From Bacteroidales bacterium (GTDB taxonomy: Bacteria; Bacteroidota; Bacteroidia; Bacteroidales; Tenuifilaceae): DNA of 64,000 nucleotides. Positions within the stretch are counted from its first letter, which is position 1; each line of letters opens with the position of its first letter. Below the pieces are notes generated by a model that saw only the letters and a program-made list of their open reading frames with translations, had not been told where the DNA came from and made no database searches. Shown piece after piece: positions 1 to 10,500 of this stretch. The stretch covers positions 10,425 through 74,424 of the forward strand of contig JAQUJY010000004.1 of NCBI GenBank assembly GCA_028680705.1, given 5' to 3'. Both the position numbers and the translations under genes were made by a program.

Positions 1-1
1 C

Positions 2-1540
2 CATGTCTATTCCCAACACGACCCTGTTATCGATAAAATTATCGAAATAGGAAAATCCGACAATCAAACTATGCAGCACCTCGATGTGCTATGTAACCGC
101 ATAGGCGGGAGGCTTATTGGTTCCGATGCCTACGAAACCGCTGTTAAATGGGCTACTAAAAAACTTGAAGAATGGGGGATGGAAGTAATTGTTGATTCGG
201 TTGGCTCACTCCCTGTGGGATTTAATCGTGGCCCATGGTTTGGCCGTATGCTAGACCAAAACGGCATGAATCTTCATTTCGCAACCCCTTCATATACCGT
301 TGGAACAAAGGGAGTTCAAACTGGACACGTAATGCTCGAACCCAAAACCCGAGCACAGTTTGACCGGATGAAAGGTAAACTAAATGGTGCTTGGGTGCTT
401 ATTTCGGGAAAAAGCAACGGTTGGCCCATCGATATTTCAGACGAAGCCAATACGAGTCGCATTAGCATTATGCTCGAAAATGAAGAGATTGAAAAAAAGA
501 ACAATGTAATAAGGCAAGAAAACTGGGCTAATCGAAATACCAGTAACCCACAAAAAGAGTTACTCCCATTAAAAGAAGAACCTGCTCTATTCTACAAAGA
601 AATGGTTGACGCTGGGATTCTGGGCATTATCCAGTCGGCACCTAACCCCATTGTAGCCCTTTACGATCGTAAGAATCTTGAAGACCTTACCTTTGAAAAT
701 CTTCCGAAAGTGCCCGACATTAAGCTTGATGAACACCAATTTGCTGTTATTGAGCAAATGGCCATTGAACGCCAACGCTTCTTTCTCGAGTTTGACATCA
801 GAAACCATTTTAGGCTTGGACCAATTCCATACCACAGCGTAATTGGTGTTATACCTGGCACCGAATTTCCCGATGAGTACGTAATTATGGGAGGTCACCT
901 AGATGCATTTGATGTAGCCACCGGTGGAGTTGATAATGGTTCGGGCGCCACTCCTGCAATGGAAGCCGCCAGGCTTATTATGCAAGCGGGAGGCAAACCT
1001 AAGCGAACAATTCTTGTATGCCTATGGGCTGGAGAAGAGTTTGGCCTACTAGGTTCTAAAAGTTGGGTTGAAAAAAATGCTGATAAACTTGACAAAATAT
1101 CCAATATGTTTAATCGTGATGGGGGTCCAACCGTTGCTAGCAGCATAAAAGTGCCTGCTGCAATGATGAAAGACATGAAACAAATATGTGAACCCATTAA
1201 CCAAATTAATCCCTATTTCCCATTTACAGTAAGCGAAATGCAACCCGTAAAAAGGCCAACAGAACCATGGGGTACCGATAGTGGGCCCTTTGCTGTAGCC
1301 GGAGTTCCTACTCTCAGTTTTGGCACCTCAGACCCAAAAGGGTATGACTTTACCTACAGAGAAATATGGCATACTGAACGAGATTTATATAACATGAGTA
1401 TACCCGAGTACCAAGAGCATACCTCAATAGTAACAGCAATTGTGGTATACGGAATTGCCAACCTCGATCATCTGCTTTCGCGAAAAGGATACTGGAAAAA
1501 GGATGAGCCTAAAACGAAAGAGAAAGAACGCAAGCGTTAA
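2..1540 (+). CDS. M28 family metallopeptidase, 5' end truncated by the window edge
   Basis: Frame stays open upstream of the listed M at 71 (HVYSQHDPVIDKIIEIGKSDNQTMQHLDVLCNRIGGRLIGSD), so the true start is outside the window. M28 motifs GGHLDAFD, DNGSG, GEEFGLLGS, WHTERD. Confidence 0.9.
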   Translation, partial: HVYSQHDPVIDKIIEIGKSDNQTMQHLDVLCNRIGGRLIGSDAYETAVKWATKKLEEWGMEVIVDSVGSLPVGFNRGPWFGRMLDQNGMNLHFATPSYTVGTKGVQTGHVMLEPKTRAQFDRMKGKLNGAWVLISGKSNGWPIDISDEANTSRISIMLENEEIEKKNNVIRQENWANRNTSNPQKELLPLKEEPALFYKEMVDAGILGIIQSAPNPIVALYDRKNLEDLTFENLPKVPDIKLDEHQFAVIEQMAIERQRFFLEFDIRNHFRLGPIPYHSVIGVIPGTEFPDEYVIMGGHLDAFDVATGGVDNGSGATPAMEAARLIMQAGGKPKRTILVCLWAGEEFGLLGSKSWVEKNADKLDKISNMFNRDGGPTVASSIKVPAAMMKDMKQICEPINQINPYFPFTVSEMQPVKRPTEPWGTDSGPFAVAGVPTLSFGTSDPKGYDFTYREIWHTERDLYNMSIPEYQEHTSIVTAIVVYGIANLDHLLSRKGYWKKDEPKTKEKERKR

Positions 1541-1568
1541 ACATAAATGAATTAGCACTATACTCCCC

Positions 1569-1611
1569 TCCCCCCTCATTAAGCATCTACGTTCTGAAGG
1601 GGGATTTTTTT
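1569..1611 (+). terminator. Rho-independent terminator after the M28 peptidase, overlapping the 3' end of the convergent gene
   Basis: TCCCCCCTCA ... TGAAGGGGGA (10-bp stem, 1 mismatch) followed by TTTTTTT. Confidence 0.6.
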
Positions 1612-2799
1612 ATCTATGTTAAATTTAAAAATTATTGCAGAACGTATTGCCATGGCTGCTACCACTGGAAACATTGGAAATGGAAGTTCCTGGGGTAGAA
1701 TAAACCAGAGAATCATTACCAGTACCATTACAAGCGCATTGACACCAAAATAGTACCTTGCTAAAAGCCTTAAACGTTTAACTAAAAGTGCAACCACACC
1801 CAATAAATGTAATGGATGAGCCCAGATAAGATTATAGTTATTGCCCATTACAACATGATTGGATCCAAACCACTGAAAAGCAATAACGACTCCCAACAGC
1901 CCAACTAAAGTAAAAAAAACTGTATCAATCCAGTGACTTGCTCGCCCACGTTTAATGTCAAAATACGAAAGCATAACGACTAACAATAGCAAGCCGATAA
2001 AAACCATTAAGGGAGATTCTCTAAACCGAGTTCTTGGGATTTCGGTTCCATTGAGTAGGGTAACGCTAGGCTGCATTAGCGGCTTAGTGAGGCTATCTAC
2101 GCCAACGCTTGCTGTGCTAAATGCAGTTTGCATATGCTCGGGCAAAAACATGTACTCCCATGGCTCGGCCTGCCTATCAGCACTAACACCCAGTAAAAGG
2201 TTGATACCTAATTTTGCCCAGGGTTTCTCCATTACGTTTGGCATAAGCAATTCTCTGAAACTCAATCCAGTTTTTAATGAATTATAATCGAAATCGACCT
2301 TACGCGGTATTACCTCAACAAAAACATCGCGGATACGAGTTGCACAATTATCAAACAAAAAATCGTATAAATAATAACGATTCTCGGGCAAATAATTAAT
2401 CCTTAGGGAATCGAGTAGCAATTGTTTCTCGTGCTGTTGCAGGTTTAGCATCTGCTCATAGATATATCTCTCCTCGAAAATATAGGAGTACCTAAAATTT
2501 TGATAGGAGGATACTGAAAGAATATAGTTAAGCTTTCCTTTTACAAAGTTTGAATAAAAATTTGGGTCTGAGAAATCGAATGTTCCATAATTAAAAACCC
2601 AATCGACACCAACTACAGGATCGACAATCCTTATGGCGCTATGGCCAAATATTGAGTACAACTCCTCGCCTTGCGAACAGGTAATAAGGCTAACTTTAGC
2701 GCTATCGGTAAGCATTACCTGTGGGAGTTGGGCATAAAACGGCTTAGCAAGAAGGAGCATACTCACAAACAATGATATTGCAAAAACTTTTCTTTTCAT
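1579..2799 (-). CDS. DUF4105 / Lnb N-terminal periplasmic domain membrane protein
   Basis: Signal peptide; SLITCSQGEELYSIFGHSAIRI ... VFNYGTFDF ... NCATRIRD; C-terminal TM helices. Confidence 0.8.
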   Translation of the reverse strand: MKRKVFAISLFVSMLLLAKPFYAQLPQVMLTDSAKVSLITCSQGEELYSIFGHSAIRIVDPVVGVDWVFNYGTFDFSDPNFYSNFVKGKLNYILSVSSYQNFRYSYIFEERYIYEQMLNLQQHEKQLLLDSLRINYLPENRYYLYDFLFDNCATRIRDVFVEVIPRKVDFDYNSLKTGLSFRELLMPNVMEKPWAKLGINLLLGVSADRQAEPWEYMFLPEHMQTAFSTASVGVDSLTKPLMQPSVTLLNGTEIPRTRFRESPLMVFIGLLLLVVMLSYFDIKRGRASHWIDTVFFTLVGLLGVVIAFQWFGSNHVVMGNNYNLIWAHPLHLLGVVALLVKRLRLLARYYFGVNALVMVLVMILWFILPQELPFPMFPVVAAMAIRSAIIFKFNIDKKIPLQNVDA

Positions 2800-2956
2800 C
2801 TAGCTGTTTATAATTTGTTTTTCAATTGCCATATGGGACTCGCCAAAATAATTATCTTTCCTCTTGCAAAAAACTTCTATCGTGGCTCGTTCCACATTCA
2901 ATTAATCTTATCACATTTAATAGGGTAAAGTTAAAAGGATTTATGCGTATGTACAC

Positions 2957-2986
2957 TTTGGGCTGAATAAAGATTTGCTATTTTTG
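2957..2986 (+). promoter_or_regulatory. Bacteroidetes-type promoter (TTTG-N18-TAttTTTG)
   Basis: TTTG at 2957-2960 and TATTTTTG at 2979-2986, 18 nt before ATG 3005. Confidence 0.6.
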
Positions 2987-3004
2987 CTGATAAACCTACA
3001 CCAC

Positions 3005-4426
3005 ATGAATACTAAACCCATTTGCATTGGCGGAGATTTCAGGATTCTCTCCAACACCTTCGAGGTAATAAATCCATACAATAAAGAGCAAATTGCCTGT
3101 TGCTCTCTTGCTGGACAACAGGAACTAGAAGAAGCAATTGCACTAGCCCAGAAAGTTGAGAATGAGATGGCAAACATGCCCTCGCACAAAAAGAGCAGCA
3201 TACTAAATAGCATTGCCGAAGGATTAACAAAAAAACGCGAAGAACTTGCAAAACTCCTCGCTCAAGAAGCTGCGAAGCCGATGAAATATGCTTTGGGGGA
3301 GGTAGATAGAGCAGTTCAGGTTTATTTGATTGCCGCCGAGGAGTGCAAACGACTACCCTCTGAGTATATGCAGCTCGACTGGACTCCAGCAGGTGAGGGC
3401 AAAGAAGGATTGGTTAAATACTTTCCTGTGGGGTTAGTGTCAGGGATATCGCCATTTAACTTTCCGCTTAATCTTACATCGCATAAAATTGCTCCAGCCA
3501 TAGCATCGGGATGTCCCATAATTCTTAAGCCAGCTCGCAGCACACCACTTTCGGCATTAGAGTTATCCAAAATTGCGTACGCCGCAGGTCTGCCTAAAGG
3601 AGCACTTAGCGTATTGCCCATGGATAGGGTTTTAGGCAACCAACTAGTTACCGACGAAAGATTTAAACTGCTTACCTTTACAGGCTCCCCCATGGTTGGA
3701 TGGAAAATGAAAGAGAAAGCAGGCAAAAAGAAGGTTGTTCTTGAACTAGGAGGAAATGCAGGTGCCATTGTTACCCCAACCGCAAATCTAAAAACTGCTG
3801 CTGCTAAATGTCTTGTTGGTGCTTTCTCGTACTCTGGTCAGGTTTGCATTCACACCCAACGTATCTACGTCCATCAAAGCATTTTTTTGCAGTTTGTCGA
3901 TATGCTTTCAAATCTAACAAGCAGACTAAAAATTGGGAATCCACTTGATGCTGAAACAGATATATCATCGATGATTGATGAAGAAAACACCCAAAGGATT
4001 GATGAATGGGTTAAAGAAGCTATTGACAATGGAGCAAGGCTAATTACTGGCGGAAAAATTGTGAGTGGTGTATATCTACCTACCATTTTAACCAACACAG
4101 ACTCCAGTATGCGCGTATGCAAAAACGAAGTATTTGGACCTGTTGTAGTGGTTGAGCCTTACGAAAACTTTAGCGATGCAATCAAAGAGGTTAATAACTC
4201 GCCTTTTGGCCTGCAGGCAGGAGTTTTCACCAACAGCATAAGCGAAGAGCATGAGGCGTTTAATGAACTGAGAGTTGGTGGAGTAATTATAAACGACACT
4301 CCAACTTTTAGGGTAGACCAAATGCCCTATGGTGGTGTTAAAGAATCTGGGCTGGGACGCGAAGGGGTTAAATATGCAATACACGATATGTTGGAACCAA
4401 AAATACTTGTAAGAAGCATCCCCTAA
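3005..4426 (+). CDS. Aldehyde dehydrogenase family protein
   Basis: LELGGNAG, SGQVCIHTQRIYV (catalytic Cys), EVFGPVV, PYGGVKESGLGREG. ATG 3005 preferred over the ORF start at 2975, which falls within the predicted promoter. Confidence 0.9.
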   Translation: MNTKPICIGGDFRILSNTFEVINPYNKEQIACCSLAGQQELEEAIALAQKVENEMANMPSHKKSSILNSIAEGLTKKREELAKLLAQEAAKPMKYALGEVDRAVQVYLIAAEECKRLPSEYMQLDWTPAGEGKEGLVKYFPVGLVSGISPFNFPLNLTSHKIAPAIASGCPIILKPARSTPLSALELSKIAYAAGLPKGALSVLPMDRVLGNQLVTDERFKLLTFTGSPMVGWKMKEKAGKKKVVLELGGNAGAIVTPTANLKTAAAKCLVGAFSYSGQVCIHTQRIYVHQSIFLQFVDMLSNLTSRLKIGNPLDAETDISSMIDEENTQRIDEWVKEAIDNGARLITGGKIVSGVYLPTILTNTDSSMRVCKNEVFGPVVVVEPYENFSDAIKEVNNSPFGLQAGVFTNSISEEHEAFNELRVGGVIINDTPTFRVDQMPYGGVKESGLGREGVKYAIHDMLEPKILVRSIP

Positions 4427-4505
4427 ACTAAGAATGAATTAACTATCAATCCTAAAAAAACATGTTTTGTATTCCATTTACATTATAATATAACTTTACA
4501 ATAAT

Positions 4506-4513
4506 TATCTTTG
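4506..4513 (+). promoter_or_regulatory. -7 element TAtcTTTG for the LysE gene
   Basis: TATCTTTG 30 nt before ATG 4544; no clear -33 element. Confidence 0.45.
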
Positions 4514-4543
4514 CATCGCTTAATCAAAAAAGGAATTAATTAA

Positions 4544-5176
4544 ATGTTTGTATCCCTTCTAATAAAAGGAATCATTGTTGGACTTCTGGCCTCAATCCCA
4601 CTTGGCCCAATTGGGGTAATCTGCATACAACGAACAATAAACAAAGGGAGATTAAGCGGTTTCCTCAGCGGTCTTGGAGCAGCAACAGCCGATACAATAT
4701 TTGCAGCTATTGCAGGCTTCAGCCTAACTTTTGTGATTTCATACATTGAAGAGAAGCAAATTTTATTTCAGGCTCTGGGAGGTATTATTGTATTCCTTTT
4801 GGGGATTAAAATATTTCTCACAAATCCCGTAAGGCAACTCCGAAGACACAAGCGCAAAAAGAACAACCTTGTAGAAGATTACTTCTCCGTTTTAGCAGTT
4901 ACAATTACAAATCCATTGGCAATATTCCTATTCATTGCCCTTTTTGCCCTATTGGACGTAGTAACCGATAACACCAGCTGGACACACTCCCTAGTTACCA
5001 CAAGTGGTGTATTTATAGGCGCAGTGCTGTGGTGGTATATCCTCACTACTCTAGTAAATATATTTAGAACAAAGTTCAGACTCAAACAACTTTGGTGGAT
5101 CAACAAAGTATCTGGCGCAGCTATTTTTACCCTCGGGGCTATTGCAATTCTTGGTCTTATTCGTTTACTTTTCTAA
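4544..5176 (+). CDS. LysE family translocator
   Basis: SIPLGPIGVICIQRTINKGRLSGFLSGLGAATADTIFA and multiple TM helices. Confidence 0.85.
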   Translation: MFVSLLIKGIIVGLLASIPLGPIGVICIQRTINKGRLSGFLSGLGAATADTIFAAIAGFSLTFVISYIEEKQILFQALGGIIVFLLGIKIFLTNPVRQLRRHKRKKNNLVEDYFSVLAVTITNPLAIFLFIALFALLDVVTDNTSWTHSLVTTSGVFIGAVLWWYILTTLVNIFRTKFRLKQLWWINKVSGAAIFTLGAIAILGLIRLLF

Positions 5177-5473
5177 CTGTATCCACAAGTTTTTACCCCA
5201 AGAAACCAACGCTTTATCAAAATTACCCTAAAGTTCTTGAGCATTAACAGCTGTAAACTGTCCATTTATTAGTACTTTCATTACATTTTAAATAATGATT
5301 TAAATCTCTAAATCCGTTAAGTATATGTTTTTTTTCATATATTTATCATTAATTATGTAAAACTGTTAATTCTGGCACGTACTACAATAAAATATTACTA
5401 AACAAACAGTTATATATAATTATTTCTCTGTTTTCGCTATGTATCTTTTGATAAATAAAAATTATAATCCGGC

Positions 5474-7249
5474 ATGAACGTAGCCAACCGCCTTTTAAAC
5501 CTCTTTTTAAATAAAAAAAACCAGAACGAAGAGGAAGAGATTACATCTAGAATCCATGCATTTAATGTTTCTTGCTGGGTTTTAATGATTTTCTTCATCT
5601 TGCTTTCCGCTTCCGCCTTTTTAATCTCTAATAACCTCCTTAGTATCATTGCCATTTCGGGAGCAATACTAATTGGTTTATTCATGAGATTATATTCTAA
5701 AAAAACTACCCGCAGTTATGCATATACCTATTCTATTATATTTATTGCTGCCGTTGTATTTGAGTTTATAATCTGGTCGGGCAACATTAGTATAACAAGC
5801 GCTTTAGCCATTAGTCTGTTACCCATAATTGCTGCGGCATCACTTGGCTACAATAAAGGAACAATTGCAAGTGGAATTTTTCTAGCGGTGGCAATAATAG
5901 GACTATTTGCACCCTTTGGTATTTTTAACAATAACGAAGAAATATCCTTAATCTTTAAAATCCTATTTATAGTTTCTTTCCTTGCTGTGATGCTATTGGC
6001 ATATCTGCACGATGCCATAAAAACTAAGTATATGCATAGCATGGAAAAAAAAGTACTTAATCTAAAAACCATTAATAAGCAACATCAAGACTTTATTTCA
6101 GGGCTTTCTCACCAAATTCGCACACCATTAAATAATATAATGGTTATAGCTAATTTGCTCGAAACTATCACAAGTAATGAAAAACAGAAGGATTTAATTG
6201 ACACCATCCATGCTTCAACAAACAATTTGGTTAACGTGGTTAACAGCATGGTTGAAATATCGAATATTGACATCAAAGAAAGAGGGAGCATTAACATCCC
6301 CTTTAGCCTATATAGCACAATTAATAGCACAATTAAGATATTCTCAACTCAGAATACCTACAATACTCCTTTTAATCTAAAAATTGACAACTCAATACCA
6401 GATAATCTTTTGGGCGACCCAGTTCGCATCAAGCAAATATTCTTAAACCTAATTGAAAGCATCCTAAAGAATAAGAGCGCAAGCAAGGCTAGTGTTAATA
6501 TTATAGTTTCAAAACGAGAGGAAACGGACAAAAGTATTAATCTTTTTGTTGAAGTTAAAAGTGATAAGCCCTTATTGCTACCTTTAAATTTGGACCAAAA
6601 CCTTTTCGTTACTAACGACTCCTCGCTAGCACAAACAAGTTCACAAACATATATTGATATGCTAGACCTCTCAATAACACAAAAATTAATTGAGAGTAAC
6701 GGAGGCAAACTAAGCATCTCATTAACCTCCGAAAATGCTTCCTTTTTCTTTCCCTATTCACTCGAAAAAAATGGATTAACCCATCAAAAAGATGAACAAC
6801 AGGAAGAAGATAAGGACAGTGATACAAAAACTGATTTAAAGCGCACACAAGAGCAATCGATAAAACTCAAAGATGCCAATGTTCTTTTGGTTGAGGATAA
6901 CCTAATAAATCAGAAGATTGTTGTACTTAGCCTCAAAAAACTTGTGAAAAACATTGATATAGCGAATAATGGCAAAGAGGCACTTGATAAGTTTGGAACC
7001 AGTAAGTTTGATATTATTCTTATGGATATTCAGATGCCTATAATGAACGGAATTATATCCACCAAAAAAATTCGCGAAATAGAATCTAGTTCAAACTCAC
7101 GTACTCCAATAATAGCCATAACAGCTAACGCCCTACTAGGTGATAAGGAGGAGTGCCTAGCTGCAGGAATGGACGATTACATCAGCAAGCCATTCCAAAT
7201 TGAGGTGTTAATTCAGAAAATGAAGAATTTAATCGGCACCCAATATTAG
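5474..7249 (+). CDS. Membrane hybrid histidine kinase / response regulator with degenerate HATPase
   Basis: N-terminal TM region, HisKA GLSHQIRTPLNN, C-terminal receiver VLLVEDNLINQKI...DIILMDIQMPIMNG...AITANA...YISKPF. Confidence 0.85.
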   Translation: MNVANRLLNLFLNKKNQNEEEEITSRIHAFNVSCWVLMIFFILLSASAFLISNNLLSIIAISGAILIGLFMRLYSKKTTRSYAYTYSIIFIAAVVFEFIIWSGNISITSALAISLLPIIAAASLGYNKGTIASGIFLAVAIIGLFAPFGIFNNNEEISLIFKILFIVSFLAVMLLAYLHDAIKTKYMHSMEKKVLNLKTINKQHQDFISGLSHQIRTPLNNIMVIANLLETITSNEKQKDLIDTIHASTNNLVNVVNSMVEISNIDIKERGSINIPFSLYSTINSTIKIFSTQNTYNTPFNLKIDNSIPDNLLGDPVRIKQIFLNLIESILKNKSASKASVNIIVSKREETDKSINLFVEVKSDKPLLLPLNLDQNLFVTNDSSLAQTSSQTYIDMLDLSITQKLIESNGGKLSISLTSENASFFFPYSLEKNGLTHQKDEQQEEDKDSDTKTDLKRTQEQSIKLKDANVLLVEDNLINQKIVVLSLKKLVKNIDIANNGKEALDKFGTSKFDIILMDIQMPIMNGIISTKKIREIESSSNSRTPIIAITANALLGDKEECLAAGMDDYISKPFQIEVLIQKMKNLIGTQY

Positions 7250-7550
7250 GGTATACACATAAACTTTATAGCATATTTCATATGCAAAGGAATACTTGCC
7301 TGCCCTTTCGGCCAACTTACAGGTGGCAGAAATGAAATATCCATTAGGATATTCATTCAAATGCATTAAGGATAATCCTGGATGTTATATATGTCTCATC
7401 GTACAATGCAGAATACTTCGTTTGCGTGGATATTTGCTAGCAGGATCTGTTTTAGCAAGATTAACCATATAATTTGAATCTCCAATCTTTTGATGCAATG
7501 GCACTGCAAAATTTATAGGGTAACCCTAGGGTATTTGCTAGCAAAATAGC

Positions 7551-10500
7551 CTATGCCAAATCGGGCTTTATACCAATAATCAATATATCATCCACCTGCT
7601 CATTTTCACCTTTCCACTGGTTAATACTACCTAGTAATTGTTGCTTTTGAACTTCAAGCGGATACCTGTGGATGCTAAGCAGGAGGTGCCTAAACCTGCG
7701 AAATTTAAATTTTTTATCTTCAGGCCCACCAAACTGATCAACATACCCATCGGTAAAAATATAGATCATGTCGTTTTGCTGTATTGACTCAGTATAACTA
7801 TAGAATTGGGGCTTTTCTAGGTCATAGGAAAACCCCACGGTATAACGCTGCCCTTTAATTTCCTTCAAACGGTTATCACGAATAAGGTAAAGGTTACTAA
7901 AAGCACCTGCAAATTGTAATGTTCTATTCTCTTTGTCGATAACACAAAAGGATACATCCATACCATCCTTTACATTTGACGCTTCATCGTTAACAGTTTT
8001 ACTAAACGTGTCGCGTATTCCCTCATCTAACAAGTTCAATATCTCAGCTGGATCATTAATCCCCATAACGCTTATAATATTGCGAAGAAGTTCTACTCCA
8101 ATTATTGACATGAAAGCTCCTGGCACTCCATGACCAGTACAGTCAATGGCTGCAACAAAAATCCGATTATCTATTTCATTAATCCAATAAAAGTCTCCAC
8201 TAACTATATCCTTTGGTATGAGCAAGATAAAGGACTGGGGTAAGATTTTTTTAAAATGGGACTCAGATGGAATTAGAGCCTCCTGAATTCGTTTGGCATA
8301 GTTTATACTATCGGTAATATTTTTATTTTGAAGCAGTAACTCTTCTTTCTGATCCTCCATGTCACCCATAGTAACCTCTCGCTCCTTAAGTAATCGGCTT
8401 GTTTTTCGTAAGATTCTAGTCCTTGTTCTTAGGAATATAAACAAAAACAAAAGCAGCGAAAAACCATAAACAAAGATTGCGTACCGTGTCCTCCACCATT
8501 GAGTTTTTATAATTACTGATATGCTTTTCCCTATCTCATTCCAAACCCCATCACTATTTGCACCAATAACTCTAAGAGTATACTCGCCTTCGGGGATATT
8601 TGAGAATATTGCGAAATGCTTATGGTCAATCGGGATCCAATCCTCATCGAATCCCTCAAGCTTATACATGTACTTATTCCTCTCAGGATGCGTAAAATCG
8701 AGCACAGCAAACTCGAAGCTAATCATTGAGAAAGGATGTTTTACTATCACTTCGGTCCTAGATTCTAATGGGATTATCACTCTCTGGGTTGGGGTAACAA
8801 CCTCAAGTTGAGTAAAACTAAGGGAAGGAGTGCTATACGAGCGGCTTATTGAATCAGGAAAAAAGGCATTTAAACCCGATATTCCACCAAAAAAGAGTTC
8901 ACCTTTGGATGATTTGAAACTAGCACCAAGGTTAAACTCGTAACTCTGAAGCCCATCGCTTACTCCGTATGATGTTATCGATAAATTGAAAGGGTTAATT
9001 TTGGCAATTCCCCAATTAGTGCTCACCCATATACTTCCCTTATCATCCTCCTCAATGGCATATATGATATTATTGGGCAACCCATCTTCCTCGGTAATTA
9101 GCGTGAAAAAATCTTTACTCTGATCGTAAACATGTAACCCGGATGGGGTTCCTACCCAAAGTTTATCATTCCCATCCAGATGAAGGCTGATAATATCACT
9201 AGAAATCAGCCCTCCTCTTGAATATACTTTGCCCTTTGTATATCGTTTAACCTTTCCCGTTGATATGTCCAACCTATTAAGTCCATTGAGTGTCCCCAGC
9301 CAGAGGGTATTCCCTTCTTGAACTATACAATATACTTCATTTGAGGTTAAGGTAGTTGAATCGGAAGGATTATGCTGATACTGCTCAATGGTTGTACCAT
9401 CAAACCTAAAAAGCCCCATTCGTGTTCCAAACCAAATATTTTTATCGGAATCCTGCAGGATAGAGTAAATGCGATTGTACTGAAAAAGCGATGAAGCATC
9501 AACTCCTTTCAACTTAAAAAAATCTACAAACGATTTTGTTAAAGGATTGTAAACCTGAACTCCATCCCTTGTACCAATCAGCACATCTCCACCCAGCAAA
9601 GCATAAATAACATAAATATTATCGCTTACAATTTTATAAGGACTATTCAATTGTGAAGAATACTTGGTTATACCATTGGTTTTTCGGTTAAGCATGTAAA
9701 GCCCAGCATTCCATGTGCCAACCCAAAGTACACCATCTATGTCTTCGTATATAGCTCCGACCATACTATTCCCAAAGAGATTGTTTCCTTGTTGGTCTTT
9801 TCTATACAACGGAAACTTCTGTTCCTTAACGTCCAATTTGATTAAACCCGAGAAGGTACCCATCCACATCACTCTAGATTTATCTTCAGCAATTGAAGTA
9901 ATACTTGTGCTAAAAGTTTCAGGATTTAGTACTAATTTTGATACTGGACTAAAGCCGGCGCCCTCTTTATAGGTACAAACGCCCTTGCTGCTAGCAATCC
10001 AAAGAACATCTTTTGTATCGATATAAAGCGCATTTATCTCATTGGACAACAAACAATTACTTACATCAGACTGCCTATGGTATCTCTTGAAACCTCGATT
10101 TATATCCAATAACCTGTTAAGCCCATTGTTTGTCGCAATCCAAATATTACCTTTCCCATCCTCAACAATATCCCTAACATTATTACTACTTAAAGAGTTG
10201 ATATTGCCAGGATCATTCGAAAAACGCTTGAAAAGTCCCAATCCTCTGTCAAAAAGCAATAAGCCATCTTTTGAGCCAACCCAAAATCGCCCCTGGGTAT
10301 CCTCAAAAATCGGATAACCATCTATAAACGCTGGATTGGTAAATGGATCGTAGAAATGAGGAAACCTATCGAATGTATTTGATTCTGGGTTAAAGCGATC
10401 AAGCGACTCAAGGGTTTTAACCCAAACAACCCCTTGCTTGTCTCTATAGACACTATAGATGCGATTACTGCTTATAGACTTAACATCTGAGAGTTTGTGG

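Noticed and set aside
316-1243. Several antisense ORFs inside the M28 peptidase gene
   Set aside because: Shadow frames of a well-conserved gene with no recognisable domains.
3039-3251. Minus-strand ORFs opposite the aldehyde dehydrogenase
   Set aside because: Shadow frames; no conserved motifs.
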